The notes under the pieces: generated by a model
What the model saw: the letters and a program-made list of their open reading frames with translations, nothing else
Told to the model about the DNA's origin: nothing
Database searches by the model: none
Source: Rotaria sp. Silwood1
Lineage: Eukaryota; Rotifera; Eurotatoria; Philodinida; Philodinidae
Assembly (NCBI GenBank): GCA_905250075.1
Contig: CAJNOP010000026.1
Coordinates: 64,211-128,210 of the forward strand
Length of the DNA stretch: 64,000 bases
Direction of reading: 5' to 3'
Position numbers and translations under genes: made by a program
Part shown: positions 10,749-21,400 of the stretch, piece by piece
Layout: each line of letters opens with the position of its first letter
How positions within the stretch are numbered: position 1 is the stretch's first letter

Positions 10749-13700
10749 ATTGTTGTTCCTCGTACGACAAGTCCAGCTTTACGATAAATTTCATCAATTA
10801 TCTCCATATTACGAATAGCACTTTTACCAGTTGTATATACTATTTCATATGCTTTATCAAGTGAACCTTCATCTTGAACAATTTTAACAGCTTCTATAAA
10901 TGCTTTTAATTGATAATAATAAGTTGATTGATTATCACTATAATTTTTTATTGTGCGTGTTTGATTAGTTTTTCGTTCTTGTATAGTTAAATAATGATAA
11001 ACAAAAGGTGCAATAAGATTATAAACTTTTATTATTGCATGTTCACATTCAATTATAATTTCGTGTTTAAAAAATGACCAATTATTTGTAAATTCACAAT
11101 AAATATTACATTTGATACCATCCAATAGTAATTCACTTCTCATTCCATAATCAATTTGAGGATTTGTTGAAGATATTCGTAAAGGTTCAGCTTTTTGAAC
11201 TTCAAATGCCCCTTCATAATCATTATCATTACGATTATTGTAGGTATTAACAATAAAACGACACATTGATACTAAATAACAACCAAGATCCATTTGAGTT
11301 CCACCACCAAGAGAATATTGAAATCGAATATCATTATTTTTAAGCACCGAAGATGGAACAGTAAAAACACCCGAGATATTCTGAATAGAACCAATTTGAT
11401 CTTTATTCGAAATAATATTTTTCAATGTTTCATTACACATTGGATGATACCTATAATGAAATGCTTCCACAAGTAATCGATTTTGTTTATTAGCTTCTTC
11501 AACCATTTCACGTGCTTCATCAGCATTATTCGATAATGGTTTTTCACAAAGTACATGTTTACCGGCACGTAAAGCTTTCATTGTCCATTGATAGTGAAGA
11601 CCATTTGGTAATGGATTATAAATCATAGTTATATCGGGATCAGCTAATAATTCATCATAATTATCATAAACCTAAAAATGAAAAAAATAATATTTTGCTT
11701 AAATAGAAAAAAACATCGAACAGTGCTGCTAGAATAATTGTGTCTCAAAATATTTCGTCAAGTTTTATCATTATACCTTGATCTTTTTATTTTCATACAA
11801 AGATTCATGATCCAATTTTCTTCAGCAACGTACTACAAGCTATGCTGCAAAATAGTGTCCAAAAATATTAAATAAATAATATAGCAAGACTACAACATGT
11901 CCAGTTTTTAATGGTTGTTTTCGTTTCAGAGCAACGCATTAGGTTTTTTTACTAACGAGAGAACTACCCGAACTGATAATTACTGTTGAAGTTTGTATCA
12001 GACTCACAAGAGAGTTTCGATAAGACATGAAAAATCCTAAAAGAATTCATTCTCACGGATCTTTTGAACCGAATCATCACCATTTTACTGAACCTTCTAT
12101 CCAGCTTCAGATATACCCTAAACAATCAAAGAACAGAATTTTGACATGAGGTTTTACTCATAGATTCAGGATATTCAATGGATCATTAGATCCTTTTTTT
12201 GGCAAATTTTCTGTCGAAATTGCTTTATTTGGTGTTTCGGTAAATACTTAAAGGTGAATCGAGAATTCAAGAAAATGGTCATAACTCGACATCAGAAACT
12301 AATCAACGCGAACCCTTTTATAATTTTTTTACTTTTTATCAAGACCGCCTTGTGAATCGATATGAGTTCAAACGATGGGCATCGGTTCGAGTATTTTTCT
12401 CATAAGTGCTTTCTTTCTCATGATGTACACCAGAGATGTCCATCGCGGCGCTGCCGCGCCGCTGCCGCTGCCGCTGCCGCTGCCGCGGTGGCGGTGGCGG
12501 CGCGGCAGCGGCAGGTTTTTAAAAAAAATCACCGCGGCAGCGGCGCGGTAGCGGCAGATTTTTTTAAAAGTCATCGCGGCAGCGGCGCGGTAGCGGCAGG
12601 TTTTTTAAAAAACCATCGCGGCAGCGGCGCGGCAGCGGCAGGACTTTTTTGGAGGACATTGAAAAACTGTATGAATTTAATAGAATTTCACGATTTACAA
12701 ATGAAACGCCCTGATATTGAATAAATCTGATGGACTAGTACCCATATCTCTGGTCAAATATAGTCACAGCAGTGAAATCAGAAACACTTTTTTGAAAATC
12801 GTCGCGGCAGCGGCGCGGTGGCGGCACGTTTATTTTATAATTCATCGCGGCAGCGGCGCGGCAGCGTTTCTTTTCTAAGTCATCGCGGTGCGGCAGCGTC
12901 GCGGCAACATTTTTTTATAAACCGCCGCGGCGCGGCAGCGGTGCGGCAGCTTTTTTTTTCTAAGGCCGCGGCGCGGCAGCGGCAGATTTTCAGCCGCGAT
13001 GGACATCTCTGATGTACACTGAAGTTCGTTTCAATTAGGTTGTGATGTTATTGACACAAATATTATTTTATCAAAACGAAGCTAAAAACACGTAAAACTT
13101 TGCTTATTTTGTGCAATATACCTGAATGAAGAGCCTCTGTTCAAATTCTCCAATTTTAGCTTGATGCGCCAATCAGCTCTCTTGAAGCTAAATTAAATTG
13201 AGTTATATCAATGAGAATTTTCATGAGAGTCTCCGTAAATCACTTGCTGAGCTACAGTTTGGAACAAGAAATAATTCATTGACATGGTAAATATTGATAG
13301 AAAATTTTTTGGTATCCTAATGATCAGATAGAGCATTATGAGTGCTGCAAGATTTTTATCCATTATTTTTTTGTTTGCTTTGCTTAAAGCTTCAACAAAT
13401 ATGCTAAAGTTGGCCATATTACAGTTTCGCAGTATCTAAGTACTTGGCTTAATATTTTTAAGTAGAAAAATTTGTAATAAGTTCTTGTAGAAAATTGAAT
13501 CGTGGCTCTTACAAGAAAAAAAACAATCAAGGTAGGGTGATGAACTTTGATCAAGTATTTCAGGGAACATTAATTCTGGCGCACCCACTTTGAATCAAAT
13601 TTTACTTTTGGTATATGATGTTTTCTTGCAAATGCTTCAGCTCTTTGTCGATCTCTAGCTGCAATACCATAGATTAAAATATTCGATAATTTACTTGCTG

Positions 13701-13827
13701 GATTAATTAAAGCCATATTACAAATATTAGCTGCACCAAGTATTCCAATTTTAAATGCATCAGCTTGTTTATGTAATTGTTTTGTATCACCACTAAAATA
13801 TGTCCATAAACGATTTAACAAAGCCAT
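10745..13827 (-). CDS. Gfo/Idh/MocA-family NAD(P)-dependent oxidoreductase, trans-1,2-dihydrodiol dehydrogenase-like
   Basis: Two exons, 13827-13606 and 11671-10745, encode 382 residues. The N-terminal Rossmann fold shows KIGILGAANI (glycine-rich dinucleotide loop), then YNPLPNGLHYQWTMKALRAGKHVLCEKPLSNN with the catalytic-type EKP lysine motif. This is followed by the C-terminal domain (VEAFHYRYHP, SLGGGTQMDLGCY). Relatives include dimeric dihydrodiol dehydrogenases and D-xylose/sugar dehydrogenases; substrate cannot be read from sequence. The start matches the first Met before the Rossmann fold. Its single intron (11672-13605) is about 1.9 kb and carries an hAT-like miniature element. The stop codon overlaps that of the convergent cyclic-nucleotide-binding gene by two bases. 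Confidence 0.9.
12423..13019. mobile_element. hAT-like miniature transposon with GC-rich internal repeats
   Basis: The element spans 12431-13011 (581 bp). Its ends are a perfect 19-bp terminal inverted repeat, CAGAGATGTCCATCGCGGC at 12431-12449 and its reverse complement at 12993-13011. It is bounded by an identical 8-bp direct repeat ATGTACAC (12423-12430 and 13012-13019). An 8-bp target duplication and CAGNG-type ends are the hAT superfamily signature. Inside, two GC-rich arrays of CGCGGCAGCGG/GCGGCAGCGGCAG units, separated by T-rich or A-rich linkers, flank an AT-rich core (about 12640-12790). There is no transposase. Apparent alanine/arginine-rich open frames here are by-products of the repeat. 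Confidence 0.95.
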
Positions 13828-13896
13828 CTATAATAGAAAGTAAAAAGAAATATATAGATATATATATATATATACACATATATTCGAATTCTTTTA

Positions 13897-14867
13897 TTAA
13901 CGAATTAAACGTAATAATAAGAATAGATTAGCAATAGGTCGATGATCACTAAATTTAATCATCGATGTCGTCCAATAATTAATTGATTGTATATGGCATT
14001 GATTACTTCGATATAATATTCTATCTGTCCATGATGAACGTCGTAAGACATCATATGAATTTGAATTAAGTTTATATTTATATGTTGGTGGAAATTTAAT
14101 ATCTGATTCTGAATATGTTTTTAATATATTTGTTTTTTCTTTTAATTCATCTTGATTTATTTCTGTTTGACGATAATTTAAATCTCCAAAGAAGAATATA
14201 GCATTATGATCATTTATATTCCATTGATATCGATTACATTGAGATTTAAATAACATAGATTGATGAATTAATGAATATTGTTTATTTCGTAAACAAAATG
14301 CATGAGAATTTTCACCGGCTGATAAATGACAATTTACAAAACATAAAGATGTTTGATTAAATTCAAATCGAATACCAACACCACCTTTATTTCCATATAA
14401 ATTCATAAAACCCTTTGCAATCAGAAAAATAATTTTGTTTTTTTAAATCAAAATCAATAAAACCTAACTGTTCGAACTTGAGCAGTAGAAATTGCTGAAC
14501 ACTGATCAAAATATGATGATTGAATATAAATAAAAAGAATTATTCCTTAAAACATAAATGATAAATAATGAGAAAATCGAGAAAGTAACAAAAAAAAACA
14601 TATTTTACCATTCAATCGAACACGAGAAAGTAATTTATAATTTGGTAGAGTTTTTTCAATTAATTTTATCCATTGATATTCAGATTTTTGTTGAAGAAAT
14701 AGATAACTGAATGGTGACTCTTGAAGACCTATAGCAATGATATGAGGAGTAATAGATTGATAAATTAGCCATGAAGAAAGATTAATATCCGTAGGAGGAT
14801 AATATTTATGAGTATTAAATGATCCAATTAGAATAGATAATGGAGTAGAAAGTTTTGCTTCTATCAT
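13897..14867 (-). CDS. inositol polyphosphate 5-phosphatase
   Basis: Three exons, 14867-14609, 14545-14469 and 14412-13897, join in phase to 283 residues covering little more than one catalytic domain. In order it shows SILIGSFNTHKYYP (start of the fold), HIIAIGLQES (Mg-binding Glu), YGNKGGVGIRF, FVNCHLSAGENSH (catalytic His region), FFFGDLNYR, PPTYKY, RSSWTDRILYR and KFSDHRPI at the end. These are the hallmarks of the IPPc family, which removes the 5-phosphate from inositol phosphates and phosphoinositides. The HLSAGE form replaces the more usual HLAAH of animal members. No SAC, SH2, RhoGAP or CAAX region is visible, so subfamily is open. It lies 69 bp upstream of the oxidoreductase, in the same orientation, with a TA-run between. 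Confidence 0.9.
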
Positions 14868-15499
14868 CGAATTTTTGTCTTAAAGACATGTGAGTAACCA
14901 AACCAACAATTGCTTTGGTCCCAGTATCATAAAAGATGAATCATAAGAAAAGTTACACATCGATTCTAGTGCTTTACTATGTGAGTACATGATTGGTTAA
15001 TCGATTTATACCATTCCAAATGCTCTTTCGGTTGATGTATGTCTACATAGCGATTGTGCACGTCAACCTAATTTAAGAAAATATTCGTATTTTTTACTTT
15101 CGATACAATCCTTACTTTAACGCATTACTGAGTACTATATGTAGTACAGTAATGAAGATCACTGCTATATTTTCAAAGTGTACTGAGATCAAACTGTCCA
15201 TTTTTGTCGCATTGAATAATTGATTTTTTTTATCGAGAAAAAAATTATACAAAGCAAAGAAAATTTCCGTATACCATACTCACTTGGAAAAAAATTTAAT
15301 ATACACCTATCTCTAAATTTTTAGAAAAATTAAACATCTTGACTTTTCTTCTTTGACATATCGTTAGATCGTCATGTTTTTCTTCTGCTTGTTTTAACAT
15401 CTTTATTTCGATTAATAAATTGTTAAAAATTTTTCTTTCGTCTATTATGTAATCAACATATGATTTTTAGATATTATTTAGAAAAGAAAACCTATCGAT
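14868..15499. other. divergent intergenic region
   Basis: It lies between the divergent 5-phosphatase and EXOC2 starts and probably holds both promoters. No recognisable motif, RNA gene or ORF is seen. Confidence 0.55.
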
Positions 15500-18400
15500 A
15501 TGCCTTCACCTCTTGTTACTGGTATATCACCTCGTGAAGGTTGTCCAGGTATAAAAATAACTATTCGAGGTGAAAATTTGGGTACAGATGAAAAAGATTT
15601 TATTGGTTTAAAAATTTGTGGTGATGATTGTCGAGCAACAGCTTCATGGATAAGTCCAAATAAAATAGTTGCTTATGCTGGAAATGGTCAAGGTAAAGGT
15701 GATGTTATTGTTATAACAAAAAGTGGTGGAATTGGTTCGTGTTCAGTTGGTTTTTATGGACGAGTTGAACAAGCAGGTAATTCAATCAAAAGTGTTTTTC
15801 TTTTTTTTTTTTTAAAGAAAAAATAATCTGTTTGATTTTTAAAAGGACAATTTCAAGAAGTTGCTGTATGGATTGACGAAGATGCAGTAACTTTATTTGG
15901 TTTAAATACATCGAAGGCACCAGCTTTTTTACCCGGTACTGGTGATACAGTGACTGGATCAACTACGGATGCCTCGTAAGTTTTTCGAAAGTCTTTGAGA
16001 ATTATATTTATTGAACAGTTTCTTTTTTTTCTTTCAGTAGTGTTACTCCAGCAGAAGAACTCTATGAAATGTTTCCAACAAGTAAATATTTTTCGTCTAA
16101 TTTATTTTCTATAGTTGCATTAGAATTTTTACTAAAAAGTTTACTAAAAAATCCTTTAGTATCATTTATTGATGAATTATTTTGATTGTTTTTATAAAAT
16201 AATATACCAATAATAGAACCAATCAAACCTACAATACCAGTTGGTGCTAGAATAGAAGCAATAAGACTAGCTTTTGATTTAGAATTCGATGAACTTGTAT
16301 CTTTAATTGAACGATCTTCGACTAAATCATTTTTTATCAATATTGCTGTTGTAGAAAATATTTGTTTTATAATTGATTGTTGTGTTAAATGTGATATAGC
16401 ATTTTGATTAAAACTATTATCACTACCTGGTGGTTTAGGTGCAACACCATCATTTTTTGCAATACCATCTAGTAATTGTCGTCGTTGAATTAATGATTTT
16501 AGTAATGATGTTTTTAAATATGAATTGTATTCGATGGATGAAGAGATGATAAGAATAAAGACGAAAATTTGATAGGAAATAATGAATGTCATTGTATGTT
16601 TAATGAGACTATTGGCGCTGATAGATTTAATGAAACTTCATAAGATGCAGTTGGCTTTAGACCGACGTTTTATTTGTATTCAATATATTTCGAAAATGAC
16701 CACTTTTCAATTTAAAAATTTTTGTTTTCAGTTTATCCCAACAAGAAGTCTTTAAAATGAAATGATAATACTTTTGAGGAAATTTAAAATAAACTTTTAT
16801 TTTTGACCATGATCATTTCGTTTTTCTTTCTCCAGTGAAACGCCGAGCTATTTTACATATAGTCTAAATTGATTCATCATTATCATCTATATTTCAACTC
16901 TTGCATATTGGGATTTATTCCTTTAATAATAAGTGTATGACAGTTTTTCTTTCGTTCCGATCAAGACTTCAAGTAGGACAGAAAATTATGATCTTATAGA
17001 ATATTATATTCGCCAAATGATTTTGAAAAAAGTGAAATTTATTCATACATCTCTCCGTCTGATTAATTGTGCAAAATACTAAACCATTAAGAACAATTCA
17101 AAAGTAGTGGTAGAGATAGTTTACTTTCGTATACAAAGCTTCAGAAAACTTTCTCTTTATCTGTAATATTAAAAAAAACAGCGCTCTATTTGTTCTGTGA
17201 TATTTGATCATTCTTCACTTAATATCATAATAATAAAAGTTCGATAAGAGCTGTGTTGTCATGATATATGATAGAAAAATTAGGTTATATTATCTTCGAT
17301 TTATATTCTCCTTTTGTTTTTCTCTTTGTGAAGTATGGTATTCTCTTCTTTCATACACCCATCTTAGATTTAGATAGATCAGATTGACATTAAATAATAA
17401 ACGACAATGAATCATCATAAAGACGTTGTATAAGTTATTACTAAAATCTGCATCTATTATAAGCGATAGAAGTGCATCATATATTTATGGATTCATACAT
17501 TATTATCCACTTTACGGGACTTTCATCGCTTGAGTACAGAACTACTTATAGAATAGAATGAAATCTTATATTCTCTATTCTGAAATCGACAAGAATGCCA
17601 TCTATATGAAAAACATTAATATTTTTTCTGATAAAAAATGTTTACATAGGTAGCTTTTTATTCCATGGAATGTGAGTCTTTTACTATACATCTCATGGAA
17701 TGGGTCTATCCCATCTCATTCCATCCCATCGGATGGAATTGTCCCATTTCATTCCACCCAATCGGATAGGGTGAGACTGTCTCATGCCACGTGGAGTTCT
17801 GGCTTTCATCTTGAGCACATTTCAAAATGTCAACTATTACGATTGGATCCTTTTCTACAGGTTTTGAGATAATTTGATTTATTATGAAAATATTAAAAAA
17901 AGTCAAAACATATAAAACTTGTATATCTTCTTTTTAGGTAGTACGGATATAACTCAACCAAATTTTAATCCATATTATTACTTACTTGCTCATAAATCAA
18001 ATGCTACGTAAGTATAATGTTTGCTTTTCTTTTATAAAAGAATTAAAATTCATTTGAATAAATATAGATTTGATGAATTACGTCAAAATCTTGAACATCT
18101 TCAAAAAACTCGTGCTGATAATAAAGGTGCATCAACAACACTTGTTAAAAATAATATAGCATCATTTATGGAAGCTGTTGATATAATGAAAGGTTTGTTT
18201 ATTTGAAAGAGAAAAAAAGAATTAATTTTGCTTTTGTATTTAGACATTCGACGCTTATCGGCTGATGATCGAAAGAAAAATTTTTATGAACCAGTAATTA
18301 AATTAGTTGAAGGTCTGCTTTTTATTCAGAATTTATCTAAAGTATATATGCTTTTTTTTTTCTCTTATAGAAATTTCTCGTATTGCTCATTCCATGTATG

Positions 18401-21400
18401 ATACAGATTTAGCACGAAAAGATTATTCAGATATAATACGTAATGCCTTAAATGTTATACAAAGATATAAATTTATTTTTCATTTACCACAAACGATTGA
18501 ACGAAGTGTTAAACGAGTATATTGAAAAATTAAAATAGAATAAAACAAAACTATTGTTGTTTTCTTTCTTTAATTTTAAAATAGGAAGAATATGAAAAAG
18601 TAATCAATGATCTTGTACGAGCTCGTGCAGCATTTGAAACTGTTGATTCAAAAGTATTTCGCAATAGTATGTAATTCAAATAGAAGATGTTTCAATAACT
18701 CTTTTCTTGTTTTAGTTCAACGAGAAGTTGAACAACAAATACAAAATCTACGTACATTATTTCGACAACGTCTTACAGAATTTCCATCATCACTTGATGA
18801 TCAAAAACTTTTTATTCGTTATTTACATTCACTTGATCCAAGAGCTGATCCTGCATGGGATTGTATTATACATCAAAAAGCAGCACTTATCGAAGTACTT
18901 CGTTCATGTGCAGTTGATCCAAAACAACAACATCAACAACGTAAATCTTTTTTTTGTCCGAAAAAGCTCAACAAGCTGCGAATTTAAATCCAAAAAATTC
19001 TCTTCATTCTATTAGCGATGTTATAAACAGTACTTCAAAAGAGATTCAGAGAGTTACCATCCCTCGAGTTGGTATCGAAATCGGGTTTGATCAGAAGATT
19101 TTGAACTCAATCGGCTTTAGTCATCTGAGACATGTGTTGGATGTGCTGGTCACCAAATACAAAGATAAAAAAAAAGACTATCTCGTATCGTCGAAGCGAC
19201 TATCCAATTCCGATTAGAATATTTCATTTAGAGAATCAAAGTACGATCCGACTAGATCGCAAAAAATTCAAGCTGGATGAGCTCTACAAACAGACCATCG
19301 AGTTTGCTTATATGTGTATGCCTGTCTGGGGAAAAGCCATGTTATTATTTCCTAAGCTTGTCGCAGATCAGAATGAGAAAAAAAAACATGTAACAGGCAT
19401 AGGGAATTAATCGATGAGGCATGCGAAGAATCAGTCTTATATATTTATTCAATTTATAGTTCATTTCTTTGTCTAGATCAACTGAAATGATTTGAAAGAT
19501 TGTTTTGTTAGATGTCAAACTTTTTAGTTGATTTTGTTCTACTTTATTTGTTGATATAGTACATGAAATAAAACTTCACACTCATGATCAAGCAACTGCT
19601 ATGGTTGATCAAGCATGTGATGTACTTACAACAGCTTTTCCTGATTTATGGTACTTAATGCAATTATATTTAAGAAAGAAACTCTATCCATTATCTGAAG
19701 TAAATGAAAAATGAATTTTTCTTTTTAAAAATACATATTCTTAACTATTATAGAAATCCGAAGAAATTGATCGAACTTATATGCATAAAGCACCAGAATT
19801 TCTAGTAAATATTTATTGAAGAATTTAATACTATTAATCATTATATTTTAGGCTTTAACAAAAGATATTATTCAAACATTTATAAGTGTTGTTCGACTTA
19901 ATTTATTAAGTCGGTCAACAATGACAAAATCTGATACAACATCATCACAAGATGATGATTTATATACAAATGCTGATGAAACATATCAACGTGTTAAAAC
20001 ATTACCACATTGTGTACAAAATTGCCGGTAAAAAAAATTTCAAATAAATTTTATTATTATTTTGATTTTTTATAGTTTATGTGTATTACATCTTGTTTCA
20101 CTCGATATACAAGCTGATTTTAAAAAAGATTTACAACAACTTATGTTTGATTTACGTTTAGAATGTTTTATAGTTATTATGGATCATGCGTGTTTAGGTA
20201 AACAAAAATATTCGATATTGATTAGGTTGTTTTTTGAATATTTCTAAAAGTACTCTATGTTTTTATCATAATCATTAGTCAGCTTTTGTTTCAGTTGTTT
20301 TATGAGAAAAAGAAAACGTAAGGAGAGCATAATAAATTCTTATTTCTACACATCATTATCCAATGAACGTTATAAACTAAAGAATATTGCTGCTAGAGTG
20401 CAGATAAAATGTCTGTATTATACGATTGAAACTGATTTATACACATTCAATTGAAAGGATACACTTGTCTAACATTGAGTTAGGTCAAGAAATTCATTCT
20501 AACATCAAAAAGTGCATAAAAACGAAGTGTATACCTTTGTGGGTTAGCTGGATTAGGAAGAGTGTGGATAAGGTTGACGGTGTATAGGCGAAAACAAGAG
20601 CCACACGTTTACCCTTATATCAATATTATCTATTTTTTACTTGCATAAATGTGAGCTGGTTGACATTCTAATTTAAATATCGTTTAGAAGTCAAAGAAAA
20701 CTTTAAATAGTTACCTTTTAGTGTTAATATTTGAATTACTCAATGAAGCATTTGAGAATAGATAATAGTAATAAGATAAGCACTATTCCAAATAAGTTTT
20801 CGACCTCTCAGAATTCTTCAGATAGTGTAGTTATTCGTTTAAAGCTTACTGTGTGATTCACTTATATGATATGACACTTTTAATCGATAAGCGTTATGAA
20901 ATCATGTTTTTATCTTATCGTCGAACGGAGCTATACCTTGGTTTAAAAGTCGTTACGAATACAGTAGCACGTGCGAACACCATTGTGCTATATTGGCTCA
21001 ACTGACAGAATGAATCGAAAGGTTTGATTTATCTAAAACAAGTGAAGCGACATGGCTGGGACCTTTCAGAAAAGAAAATGGTGTTTGGAACTGTCAAAAA
21101 TTCAATCAAAGTCAATGTGTGAGGGGTGTTTGTCAAGTGGTGACTTCGGTCGCATCTGATACTGTAGAGAAAATCATGGTGCCGAATTGCTACGTACTAT
21201 TTATAAGCGCTATCTCCTGCTAACAGTGTGAGATCAGTTAGATCAAAACATAAAGTCCAAAAGATAGACTGGCCATCAATTTTGTTCGACCTCAGTCCTA
21301 TGGAAAATGTGTTGAGACTTCTAAAAATGAACTGATCAAAGAAAAAAAATCTTGACATAGAAATCGTTAATTGTCGTCATAAAGAAATAATGGATGGATT

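Noticed and set aside
12362..13012. Alanine/arginine/histidine-rich open frames on both strands
   Set aside because: They are translations of the GCGGCAGCGG repeat arrays of the hAT-like element. The frames cross its terminal repeats and have no protein-like features.
18607..19015. Plus-strand frames overlapping EXOC2 exons 8-9 in other frames
   Set aside because: They read through a splice site or use the alternative frame. The spliced EXOC2 frame explains this sequence.
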